A stretch of DNA of 64,000 bases. Origin: an uncultured Clostridia bacterium. Lineage in GTDB: Bacteria; Bacillota; Clostridia; Peptostreptococcales; Anaerovoracaceae. Location of the stretch: the NCBI GenBank assembly GCA_938045615.1, contig CALIBC010000178.1, forward strand, positions 186,001-250,000, read 5' to 3'. Below are positions 53,259-61,808 of this stretch, one piece after another. Numbering within the stretch: the stretch's first letter is position 1; each line of letters begins with the position of its first letter. The notes under the pieces are model-generated. The model made no database searches. It was not told the DNA's origin and saw only the letters and a program-made list of their open reading frames with translations. The position numbers were made by a program, and so were the translations under genes.

Positions 53259-53756
53259 ATGAGCAAGATATTGGTTGTGTATTTTTCGGCAAGTGGCGTC
53301 ACGAAAGAAATGGCGGAAAATCTGTCGAAAGTCATCGGGGCGGATCTATTTGAGATCATGCCGGAGGAACCTTACAGTCCGGCCGATTTGAAATGGCTCA
53401 ACCCTTTTGCGCGATGCAATAAGGAGAAAATGGGGAAAAAAGACGTTCCTTTCAAGGCGAAAGTTGAAAACATGGATCGGTACGATATGGTATACATCGG
53501 GTTTCCCATATGGTATGCGGGAGCGCCCAATGTGGTGAAAACCTTTGTTGGCAAGCATGACTTTTCCAACAAAAGAGTTGCCGTTTTTGCGACTTCCAAG
53601 GGCAGCGGAATCGGAAAAACAACAGAGAAACTCAAGGCAGAAATGAGTGCCGGTGCAGAGATTGCGGGAGGAAAAGTATTCAAAAAATCAGTGACGGACG
53701 AGGAATTGAAAGCATGGGCGGAAGGTATGCAATCATCGCGGGAAGACGGTAGGTAA
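53259..53756 (+). CDS. Flavodoxin
   Basis: A 165-residue FMN-binding electron carrier of the flavodoxin_4-like group. The P-loop for FMN phosphate reads VVYFSASGVTKEMAENL, with Ala/Ser variation in the usual SxTGNT. YDMVYIGFPIWYAGAPNVVK encloses the isoalloxazine ring, and VAVFATSKGSGIGKTTEKLK follows. AAAGGAAG at about 53243 sets the start; the much longer in-frame open stretch from 53019 overlaps the lipoprotein and is not coding. It precedes the large acyl-CoA synthetase by 26 bases. Confidence 0.88.
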   Translation: MSKILVVYFSASGVTKEMAENLSKVIGADLFEIMPEEPYSPADLKWLNPFARCNKEKMGKKDVPFKAKVENMDRYDMVYIGFPIWYAGAPNVVKTFVGKHDFSNKRVAVFATSKGSGIGKTTEKLKAEMSAGAEIAGGKVFKKSVTDEELKAWAEGMQSSREDGR

Positions 53757-53782
53757 CAACGGGCAAGTGACAGGTAAGGAAA

Positions 53783-56700
53783 ATGAACAGTAAAAGATAC
53801 AGCGATAAGTTATATGAGGTAAGAGAAGTCACCGATCTAAAGGATATTATCACACAAAGCACCGACCTTTTCGCAGAGAGCACCGCATATCTTGTTAAAA
53901 ATCAGAGATTGGGTAAATTCGTTCCCATAACGTATGGGCAGGTCAAAGACGACATGGACGCTTATGGGACGAAACTTCTTGATATGGGACTGAAAGGCAA
54001 GAAAATAGCGGTCATAGGGGAAAGCAGCTATTACTGGATTCTGACTTATTTTGCCACGGTTGCGGGCGTGGGAGTCATAGTGCCGCTTGACAAGAATCTG
54101 CCGCAGGATGAAATCTTGAATCTTGCCCACAGAGCGGAAGTGAGCGCCATAGTTTATTCCGAAAAGGTTCGTGACAGCATAGCGCCGCTGTTTGAGAATC
54201 CGGAAACGATCGAGTATTTTATCGCCATGGGCGCCGGCGATTATGGAAATGTGGATAAGGCGGAAAAAATCCTTACGGTGGACAGCCTCATAGACGAGGG
54301 AAGCAAGCTCTTAAGAGAGGGTGATGAACGTTATGCCAACACGAATGTGGATCCCGACGAGATGGCGGCGCTGCTGTTCACTTCCGGCACCACGGGGATG
54401 TCGAAGGGCGTCATGCTGTCTCAGCGCAACATTGCGGCAAATTGTATGCACATGTCGAAATACTTCAGGATACCTGAACCGGGGATAGTACTTTCCATAC
54501 TGCCTATCCATCACGCATATGAGATGACATGTGACATATGGACCACTTTTTATCAGGGGAAAACCATTGCAATCTGTGAGGGACTAAAGTATATACAGAA
54601 GAATATGGCAGAAGTAAAAGCCAACGTGCTGCTTGGGGTTCCGCTTGTATTTGAAAAAGTGTATAAAGGCATGTGGAAACAGGCGGAGAGCCGCGGGGAA
54701 GCGAAAAAACTCAGAAATGCCATAGATCTTTCCCGACGCATGAAACTTTACAACAATAAGGCGATATGCAGAAAATTGTTCAAAGCAATCCACAGCTCGT
54801 TCGGCGGCCAGATGCAGAAGTTCGTATCCGGAGGAGCCGCCATAGATCCAAAGGTTATAGAGGACTTTGAGGCCATGGGATTTACCATGATTCAGGGGTA
54901 TGGCATGACCGAAAACGCACCGATATTGTGTGTGAACCGCGACCGATACAGCAAAGCCGCATCGGTTGGAACAGCGATGCCGGGAACAGAGGTTCGGATA
55001 GTGGAGTCGGATGAGGACGGAGTGGGCGAAGTGATATGCAAAGGGCCTTCCGTCATGCTCGGATACTACAAGGACAAAAAGACGACGCAAGAAGTCATAA
55101 AGAACGGATGGCTTCATACGGGTGATCTCGGATACATGGACGATGAGGGCTTTGTGTATCTTACGGGAAGGAAGAAGACGGTCATCGTAACAAAAGGCGG
55201 AAAGAATATTTTCCCTGAAGAGTTGGAGAGCGTGCTGGCCGAGGATGAGCACATACGGGAAGTCCTAGTGCACGGTATAAGCGACAGCCGCGTAGGAAAC
55301 GTTATGATCACAGCGGATATCTTTCCGAACTATGACGTGCTCAAGGAGGAAAGGGGAGAGATGAATTCCTCAGAGGTTTATCATTTCTTCAAGGATCTGA
55401 TCGACAAAGTGAATGAGAATCTCCCTCCGTACAAGAAAATCAAGAGAATCAATATAAGGGATGAGGAATTTACCAAAACGACCACGGGAAAGATTAAGCG
55501 CTTTGGAAACACCGAACAGAGCGCAAGTGAGGGTGAAAAGCATCCGGAGACTCTGAGCGAAGTGAGAAAGAGACAGCAGAAGAAGGCGGAAGCAAAGATA
55601 AAGACTTTATGCCAAAGTGACGATGAGGCGGTCGCATACCTGAATGTGAGGGCGATACCGGAGCTGAAGACTATGCTTCGGACAAGTGCCGCGATGTACG
55701 GCGACAAAGTTGCGATTCATCAGAAATTTGCAAAAAACGAGCCTTATACTCAAATAACATACAGGCGGCTACTTGCCGATGTAAATGCGTTGGGAACGGC
55801 ATTGCTGAACAGAGGATTGAAGGACAGGCGCATTGCGGTAATAGGCAAAAACTGTTACCGGTGGGCGGTGAGCTACCTTGCGACGATGTGCGGCGTGGGA
55901 GTTTGTGTGCCACTGGACAAGGAACTCCCCCGGGAAGAGTTGAAACAGCTGATAAAGGATGCGGATGTAAGCTGCGTTCTGTTTGATGCGGACTTTGAAG
56001 ATATCTTTGTTGATATGGCAAAAGAAGGTGATACGGGAATCCGTGCACTTGTAAATTTTGAAGGAAGTGCGGCGCAAGCCGGCAACAAGGATATGTCGTC
56101 AGCCGGCAGGAGTGATAATTGCGCGCAGGATTCCGCTGTTAAAACCGACGCCGAAACCGCAGGTTCAAGCATAAAATCCAATGCGCCGGACGGACACCAA
56201 GTCGATAGATTGTGTTTTGACGATATGATAGAGGAAGGGCGGAACCGGATTGCGACGGGGGACAGGCAGTACCTCGATGCGGAGATAGATGCGGAGAAGA
56301 TGGCGGTGATACTCTACACATCGGGAACCACCGGAGTGGCAAAGGGCGTTATGCTCTCACATGCGAACATATGCGACAATCTTATGGGAGCACCGACATA
56401 CATGAAGATTTCACCGGATGATATCTTTTTCTCGATACTTCCCATACATCACACGTATGAATGCACGTGCGGATTTTTGATCCCGCTGTTCATGGGCGCC
56501 TCGATTGCATATTGCAGGGGACTGCGCTACATAGAAAAGGACATGAAGGAAGTACGGCCGACGTTCTTTTTGGGAGTACCTGCTCTTATAGAGGGGCTGT
56601 ATAAAAAGATTTGGAAAGAGATAAGAAAGCAGGGCAAAGAAAAATCCCTCAAGAAGATACTCAAAGTCAATAAGATCAGTAAACGCCTGAATCTCAATGT

Positions 56701-57475
56701 GGTAAAGCCTTTTGTAAAGGACATATATAATGTATTCGGAGGCAGGATAAAGATGATAATTTCCGGTGGCGCCGCAATAGATCCGGAGGTGTTGGAATTC
56801 TTTAACGATATAGGGATCAAGGCGGTTCAGGGCTACGGACTTACGGAATGCAGCCCGCTTGCGGCTCTCAATCCGGATAAGGAAAGACTTATGAAAAACA
56901 GCTCGGTGGGACACGTTCTTCCAGGCATGGATGTGAAAATAGTGGACAAGAGCGAGGATGGCGTCGGCGAGATTATGCTTCGGGGGCCTAGCATCATGCT
57001 CGGTTATTACGGAAATAGACAGGCAACCGATGAAGTTCTCAAGGACGGGTGGTTCCACACAGGTGACTTAGGATATCTTGACAGCGATAAGTACATATAT
57101 ATAACAGGACGCCTCAAGAATATAATAATTACGCGTAACGGTAAGAATGTTTATCCCGAGGAACTGGAAAATTACATAAAGTTGATTCCTTACGTCGAAG
57201 AAGTAATGGTATGGGGACAGGAGAGCGAAATAAACGAAAAAGAAACCACCATTGTCGCATCCGTGACTGTCGATGAGGAGGCCGTTGCCGAAACACTTGG
57301 AGCAGGTTATACGCAGCAGGAGGAGCAAGACCTGATCTGGGAAGAAGTCGATCGGATCAACGAGAAGTTGCCGCTCTTCAAGAAGATAAAGAAAGTCGTA
57401 ATACGCAAAGAAGATTTTGAGAAAACGACAGCAAAGAAGATAAAGCGTTTTGTTTCAAAGAACAAAGAAGAATAG
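53783..57475 (+). CDS. Tandem acyl-CoA synthetase (two AMP-binding modules in one chain)
   Basis: A 1230-residue protein made of two complete long-chain acyl-CoA synthetase-like units. Unit 1 (about residues 1-575) has FTSGTTGMSKGVMLSQRNI, QGYGMTENAP, GDLGYMDDEGFVYLTGRKK and TTTGKIKRF. Unit 2 (about 640-1230) has YTSGTTGVAKGVMLSHANI, QGYGLTECSP, GDLGYLDSDKYIYITGRLKN and TTAKKIKRF; the Gly before the A10 Lys is replaced but the Lys remains. No carrier-protein domain lies between them. Linker 575-640 is Lys/Glu-rich and a Ser/Asn/Asp-rich insert sits at about 760-800. AAGGAAA precedes the ATG. A single-chain pair is unusual; fatty-acid activation is expected but substrate specificity is unknown. 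Confidence 0.9.
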   Translation: MNSKRYSDKLYEVREVTDLKDIITQSTDLFAESTAYLVKNQRLGKFVPITYGQVKDDMDAYGTKLLDMGLKGKKIAVIGESSYYWILTYFATVAGVGVIVPLDKNLPQDEILNLAHRAEVSAIVYSEKVRDSIAPLFENPETIEYFIAMGAGDYGNVDKAEKILTVDSLIDEGSKLLREGDERYANTNVDPDEMAALLFTSGTTGMSKGVMLSQRNIAANCMHMSKYFRIPEPGIVLSILPIHHAYEMTCDIWTTFYQGKTIAICEGLKYIQKNMAEVKANVLLGVPLVFEKVYKGMWKQAESRGEAKKLRNAIDLSRRMKLYNNKAICRKLFKAIHSSFGGQMQKFVSGGAAIDPKVIEDFEAMGFTMIQGYGMTENAPILCVNRDRYSKAASVGTAMPGTEVRIVESDEDGVGEVICKGPSVMLGYYKDKKTTQEVIKNGWLHTGDLGYMDDEGFVYLTGRKKTVIVTKGGKNIFPEELESVLAEDEHIREVLVHGISDSRVGNVMITADIFPNYDVLKEERGEMNSSEVYHFFKDLIDKVNENLPPYKKIKRINIRDEEFTKTTTGKIKRFGNTEQSASEGEKHPETLSEVRKRQQKKAEAKIKTLCQSDDEAVAYLNVRAIPELKTMLRTSAAMYGDKVAIHQKFAKNEPYTQITYRRLLADVNALGTALLNRGLKDRRIAVIGKNCYRWAVSYLATMCGVGVCVPLDKELPREELKQLIKDADVSCVLFDADFEDIFVDMAKEGDTGIRALVNFEGSAAQAGNKDMSSAGRSDNCAQDSAVKTDAETAGSSIKSNAPDGHQVDRLCFDDMIEEGRNRIATGDRQYLDAEIDAEKMAVILYTSGTTGVAKGVMLSHANICDNLMGAPTYMKISPDDIFFSILPIHHTYECTCGFLIPLFMGASIAYCRGLRYIEKDMKEVRPTFFLGVPALIEGLYKKIWKEIRKQGKEKSLKKILKVNKISKRLNLNVVKPFVKDIYNVFGGRIKMIISGGAAIDPEVLEFFNDIGIKAVQGYGLTECSPLAALNPDKERLMKNSSVGHVLPGMDVKIVDKSEDGVGEIMLRGPSIMLGYYGNRQATDEVLKDGWFHTGDLGYLDSDKYIYITGRLKNIIITRNGKNVYPEELENYIKLIPYVEEVMVWGQESEINEKETTIVASVTVDEEAVAETLGAGYTQQEEQDLIWEEVDRINEKLPLFKKIKKVVIRKEDFEKTTAKKIKRFVSKNKEE

Positions 57476-57831
57476 GATTTTACAGTTACAAGATCCCTGC
57501 AATTTTTGTATCGTCGTCCAATTCCCGAAGGCAAGGCGTGCGCAAAACCTGTCATGCAGCTGTCCATATCGGCGCAGGGCGATGAGCAGTACGCATGCGC
57601 GCGACGGCTTTTGGGTGCCGTCGCACATTGACACCGGGCGGTGTGTGGGGTATAATTTTTCGCAAGATCCGGGTGAGAACTGGCGGCCGCTTTTGCGTGA
57701 GAAGCGTTGAAATTCCGTGTGTTTATGGCGGAGTCGGGATCGACATTTTGGATATGTTTCGGTGCATAACATAAAAGCACAGTGTGTTAAGATTGACAAA
57801 AACAAATTAGGATAGCAATACGGAGGAGAAA
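57476..57831. other. GC-rich gap upstream of greA
   Basis: This 356-base gap contains a perfect 8-bp stem hairpin (GCGACGGC 57601-57608 with GCCGTCGC 57617-57624), then a consensus promoter and a leader of about 170 bases with a small CGCTT/AAGCG hairpin. No T-box motif or credible reading frame is seen. Confidence 0.5.
57628..57656 (+). promoter_or_regulatory. Fully consensus promoter upstream of greA
   Basis: TTGACA at 57628-57633 and TATAAT at 57651-57656 with a 17-base spacer: a perfect sigma-A/sigma-70 promoter. Confidence 0.85.
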
Positions 57832-58338
57832 ATGGCGGATGAAATACTGTTGACCCAAGCGGATTATGATGAACTGGAGGCGCAGAGAGATGAACTTGTA
57901 TCTGTAAAGAGAAAGGAAGTTTCTCAACGACTGAAAGAGGCAATTTCTTACGGGGATCTTTCCGAGAACGCAGAGTATACGGCAGCAAAAGACGAGCAGG
58001 CTGAATTGGAAGCGGAGATCACCAAACTTGAAATGATGATGAGAAATGCTACCATAATAAGCGATGAAGATATAGAGGATGACAAGGTCAATGTCGGCTT
58101 GCTTGTGACGGTCGAGACCCTCGATGATAAAGGAAAGGTGAAGAAAGGAAAAGCTGGAACGTTTGAAATTGTTGGATCCACAGGTGCGGATCCATTTGCC
58201 GAACCTCCGAGGATCTCCAATGAATCGGCCATCGCATCTGCGCTTTTAGGTCACAGAAAAGGAGATGTGGTGGAAGTTATGGTTCCGGACGGGATCATAC
58301 ACTATAAGATTTCAAAGATAGAAAAAGCCAAAAAGTAG
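57832..58338 (+). CDS. greA: Transcription elongation factor GreA
   Basis: Rescues backtracked RNA polymerase by stimulating RNA cleavage. The 168-residue protein has the coiled-coil (LTQADYDELEAQRDELVSVK ... ISYGDLSENAEYTAAKDEQA) whose tip Asp/Glu enter the secondary channel, and the FKBP-like C-terminal domain (ISNESAIASALLGHRKGDVV). CGGAGGAGAAA precedes the start. It is the first of greA-lysS, with 44 bases between them. Confidence 0.96.
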   Translation: MADEILLTQADYDELEAQRDELVSVKRKEVSQRLKEAISYGDLSENAEYTAAKDEQAELEAEITKLEMMMRNATIISDEDIEDDKVNVGLLVTVETLDDKGKVKKGKAGTFEIVGSTGADPFAEPPRISNESAIASALLGHRKGDVVEVMVPDGIIHYKISKIEKAKK

Positions 58339-58382
58339 TATATCGATATCGTTATTTATAAGGATAAGAAAAAGGTGTGAAA

Positions 58383-60329
58383 ATGAGTACAGAAAAGATC
58401 GACAACTTTGGAAGCGTCAGTCCCGAGACGGAAAGTGAGATGTATGAAGAGGATTTGAACGAACAGAGAAGGATTCGAAGGCAGAAGCTCAAAGATCTCC
58501 AGGAGGCGGGGCGCAATCCGTTTTTGTGGGAAACTTGGAATGTCACTGCCCACAGCAATGATATAAAGGAGAACTTTGATGCGCTTGAGGATGAGGAAGT
58601 TTCCTGCGCAGGCAGGATAATGAGCAGGCGTATCATGGGGAAAGCGGCGTTCTTTGATCTTCAGGATAAGCAGGATCGCATACAGTGCTACGTAAAGCGT
58701 GATGATATCGGGGAAGAAGAATACAAATGGTTCAAAACTTACGACATAGGAGATATCGTCGGGATTGAGGGCAAAGTATTCAAGACAAAGACAGGGGAGA
58801 TTTCTATCCATGTCACGCGCCTTGTTCTTCTCTCAAAGTCCTTGCAGGTGTTGCCTAACAAGTGGAACGGTCTCAAGGATACGGATATCCGCTACCGGCA
58901 GAGGTATGTGGATCTGATAATGAACCGTGATGTGAGGGAAACCTTTATAAAGAGGGCGAGGATAATCCATGAGATGAAGAGAGTTCTGGAGGAAGACTAC
59001 GGCTACCTTGAAGTGGACACGCCGATTTTGACAACGATAGCAGGCGGTGCCAACGCCAGACCGTTCGAGACCCATCACAACACTCTGGATCTTGATTTGA
59101 GGATGCGCATATCCAATGAGCTCTACCTGAAAAGACTCATAGTCGGGGGGCTGGACAGAGTCTATGAAATGGGAAAGATGTTCAGAAACGAGGGCATGGA
59201 CAGAAACCACAACCCTGAATTCACCTCGATGGAATGCTACATGGCATACGGAAACATGGAAAATACCATGGAAGTTACGGAGCAATTGGTGTACAAGTCG
59301 CAGATGGAAATCAACGGAACACCTATAATCAAGTATCAAGGCAAGGAGTTCGACGTCACGCCGCCTTGGCGCCGTCTGAACATGGCGGATGCCGTAAAAG
59401 AAGTTACCGGAGTGGATTTTTCCAAGATAGATACGGATGAAGAGGCCAGGGAAGCTGCCATAGCTTACGGAATGGAGGAATCCGAAGTCAAGAAACTGAA
59501 CCGGGGAAAGCTGATTGCCGAGATGTTTGAAGAATACTGCGAAGAAGTTCCGGGATATCTCGACGGACCTGTGTTTATAGTAGGGCATCCCGTGGAGGTT
59601 TCTCCGCTTTCAAAGAGAGATCCGGAAGATCCGAGAATTACGCGCCGTTTTGAGGCATACATCAACGGATGGGAAATCGCCAACGCATTTTCCGAGCTTA
59701 ACGATCCGATAGATCAGTTCGAGAGATTTGCGGAGCAGCAGGCGGAACTCGATGCGGGCATTGATGAAGAAGCGCACCCGATGGACATTGATTTTGTGAA
59801 TGCCCTGGAAGTCGGGTTGCCGCCCACCGGAGGTCTTGGCGTGGGAATCGACCGAGTGATTATGCTGATAACGGATTCCGCCAGCATCAGAGATATATTG
59901 TTGTTCCCGACGATGAAACCGGTGGATTATGTGGAAAAAAAGGACAGGAGTATCGACTTCTCCAAAGTTAGAGTTGAAGATCTTTTCAAGGATGAGGTGG
60001 ACTTTGAAACTTTTAGCAAGTCCGATTTCCGTGCGGTAAAAATAAGAAAATGCGAGGCGGTTCCAAAGAGTACAAAGTTACTCAAGTTTACGCTGGATGA
60101 CGGGACGGATGAACCGAGAATAATCCTGAGCGGCATCCATGCTTTCTACGAACCGGAAGAACTGGTAGGTAAGACCGCAATCGCGATAACCAATCTTCCG
60201 CCGAGAAAAATGATGGGAATAGAATCCAACGGGATGCTGATATCGGCGGTATACGACTATGGGGGAAAAGAAGACCTGCAACTCCTGATAGTGGATGACA
60301 ACATCCCGGCAGGCGCAAAACTTTATTAG
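58383..60329 (+). CDS. lysS: Lysyl-tRNA synthetase (class II) with C-terminal tRNA-binding domain
   Basis: A 648-residue enzyme that charges tRNA-Lys. Residues 70-175 form the OB anticodon domain; the class II core has LIMNRDVRETFIKRARIIHE, motif 2 FRNEGMDRNHNPEFTSME and motif 3 PPTGGLGVGIDRVIML. Beyond the normal end (about residue 540) it carries an extra domain, DFETFSKSDFRAVKIRKCEA ... LPPRKMMGIESNGMLISA, which is the EMAP/Trbp111-like tRNA-binding fold usually found on MetRS. ATG 58383 is chosen; GTG 58377 is also in frame. The fusion is uncommon and should raise tRNA affinity. Confidence 0.95.
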   Translation: MSTEKIDNFGSVSPETESEMYEEDLNEQRRIRRQKLKDLQEAGRNPFLWETWNVTAHSNDIKENFDALEDEEVSCAGRIMSRRIMGKAAFFDLQDKQDRIQCYVKRDDIGEEEYKWFKTYDIGDIVGIEGKVFKTKTGEISIHVTRLVLLSKSLQVLPNKWNGLKDTDIRYRQRYVDLIMNRDVRETFIKRARIIHEMKRVLEEDYGYLEVDTPILTTIAGGANARPFETHHNTLDLDLRMRISNELYLKRLIVGGLDRVYEMGKMFRNEGMDRNHNPEFTSMECYMAYGNMENTMEVTEQLVYKSQMEINGTPIIKYQGKEFDVTPPWRRLNMADAVKEVTGVDFSKIDTDEEAREAAIAYGMEESEVKKLNRGKLIAEMFEEYCEEVPGYLDGPVFIVGHPVEVSPLSKRDPEDPRITRRFEAYINGWEIANAFSELNDPIDQFERFAEQQAELDAGIDEEAHPMDIDFVNALEVGLPPTGGLGVGIDRVIMLITDSASIRDILLFPTMKPVDYVEKKDRSIDFSKVRVEDLFKDEVDFETFSKSDFRAVKIRKCEAVPKSTKLLKFTLDDGTDEPRIILSGIHAFYEPEELVGKTAIAITNLPPRKMMGIESNGMLISAVYDYGGKEDLQLLIVDDNIPAGAKLY

Positions 60330-60341
60330 ATGTAATTGATA

Positions 60342-60390
60342 ACTACCGTCGCGGCTTTTTAGCCTAAAAGCCGCGACGGTAGTTTGTTTT
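60342..60390 (+). terminator. Strong terminator after lysS
   Basis: An 18-bp perfect stem: 60342-60359 with 60366-60383, hexanucleotide loop, followed by TTGTTTTTT. Confidence 0.93.
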
Positions 60391-60497
60391 TTCCTTCCGC
60401 CTGTCGTAGGGATCCTTCTCACGATTCCTAATCATTCGAGAGATGGCGGAAGACGGCATTTTGGACGTGATTTTGTAAAAAACAGGGAGATGTAAAA

Positions 60498-60950
60498 ATG
60501 ATAAGAGATGGCAAAAGAAATGAGAAAATGACAGAGATGGAAACATCGAAAGACAGAAAGACGTTATCGTGCAAACCGATTGGCTACATATACTCACCGT
60601 ATAAAGGTAAGGCGGATACGCCGAAAAACGGAAATGAGAGGCCGGACACGGAAGCGGTCATAGAACTTATTGATGAGTATAAAGAGGGGATGGCGGACAT
60701 GAGACCGGGAGAAAAATTTATGGTGCTCTTCTGGTTTGATCGAAGCGATAATGTAGAAATGACCGTACCGTTCCACGGAGAAGGTTCGATGACCGGACTT
60801 TTTTCTACCCATGCTCCGGCAAGACCTAATCCGATAGGTGTGAGCACGATTAGCGTTACGAGAATCGACGGGGTGAAAATTTATTTTACCGGTGCGGATA
60901 TGTTCGATGGCACGCCCGTGCTTGACATAAAGTCGGCGGGACATGACTGA
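60498..60950 (+). CDS. trmO: tRNA (t6A37)-methyltransferase TrmO-like (TsaA/YaeB)
   Basis: A 150-residue TsaA/TrmO-family SAM-dependent protein, which in other bacteria N6-methylates t6A37 in tRNA-Thr. It has CKPIGYIYSPYKGK, GEKFMVLFWFDRS and the signature THAPARPNPIGVSTISV with LDIK at the C-terminus. AGGGAGATG precedes ATG 60498. The family also includes small metal-linked variants, so the tRNA role is a family inference. Stands alone after the lysS terminator. Confidence 0.85.
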   Translation: MIRDGKRNEKMTEMETSKDRKTLSCKPIGYIYSPYKGKADTPKNGNERPDTEAVIELIDEYKEGMADMRPGEKFMVLFWFDRSDNVEMTVPFHGEGSMTGLFSTHAPARPNPIGVSTISVTRIDGVKIYFTGADMFDGTPVLDIKSAGHD

Positions 60951-61035
60951 AGATAAATCTTTTCTAAGCAGAGCGGGCAGATCGAGGTATTAAGAAACAG
61001 AGATCGGTATAGAAAAAGGAAAAGCGGGAGTGAAT

Positions 61036-61608
61036 ATGGAACTTGAAGCAATCGTAGAAAAACTGAAGAAAGATGAAAGAAATCTGCCGTACACGGAGAG
61101 AGGAATCCCTCCCATATTTCAGATTTCCGAAAATGCAAAGATACTGATTGTGGGGCAGGCGCCGGGCAGAAAAGTGGAAGAAACGGGGATCCCGTTCAAC
61201 GATAAATCAGGTGAAAAACTCGTCAAATGGCTCGGAATAGATAAGGAAGTATTTTATTCCGGGGATGTAGGCATAATGCCCATGGATTTCTATTATCCGG
61301 GCAAGGGTAAGAACGGGGATCTGCCGCCGAGGAAGTTCATTGCAAAAGAGTATCATCAGCAACTTCTTGCGCTGATGCCGTACATAAAACTGACGGTTTT
61401 GGTCGGGAAATATGCGATGGGACATTACCTGAAGGGACGCGAATATCATAACCTCACGGAAACTGTCAGACACTACCGGGAATATCTGCCCGAATATTTT
61501 CCGATAGTTCATCCCAGTCCGCTGAACTTTCGTTGGCAAGCAAAGAATTCGTGGTTTGAATCGGAAGTGGTTCCGGAATTGCAAAAGAAAGTGGAATCCG
61601 TGATATGA
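61036..61608 (+). CDS. Uracil-DNA glycosylase-superfamily protein
   Basis: A 190-residue member of the uracil-DNA glycosylase-like fold. KILIVGQAPGRKVEETGIPF is the GQ(A/D)PG water-activating loop, VLVGKYAMGHYL the middle strand, and PIVHPSPLNFRW the HPSPLN minor-groove loop. No Fe-S cysteine pattern of family 4/5 enzymes is seen. GGGAG at 61026-61030 favours ATG 61036 over GTG 61030. It may remove uracil or other lesions; activity is not certain because the family contains poorly studied members. Confidence 0.85.
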   Translation: MELEAIVEKLKKDERNLPYTERGIPPIFQISENAKILIVGQAPGRKVEETGIPFNDKSGEKLVKWLGIDKEVFYSGDVGIMPMDFYYPGKGKNGDLPPRKFIAKEYHQQLLALMPYIKLTVLVGKYAMGHYLKGREYHNLTETVRHYREYLPEYFPIVHPSPLNFRWQAKNSWFESEVVPELQKKVESVI

Positions 61609-61808
61609 GTGGAATAGATACTTGAAAAATTTTGATTTTGCGTTAATATGTAGATATAAGGTATTACGCATAAATAATCGAAGATGATGCGGAATCTGCT
61701 AAAACCCGGTGGAGAGGACACAAACTTGCGGGTTGAACTTGCGGCACACCGAGTTTCAAGAATACGTCCACAAGCTGGCAAAGCGGATATTGAGCAAGAG
61801 GTGTTTTG

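Noticed and set aside
57450..57710. Plus-strand frame of 86 codons between the acyl-CoA synthetase and greA
   Set aside because: It overlaps the synthetase end, runs through the hairpin and consensus promoter, and has no ribosome site or protein-like composition.
57476..57831. T-box riboswitch upstream of greA-lysS
   Set aside because: The invariant AGGGTGG-ACCGCG-type antiterminator sequence is absent.
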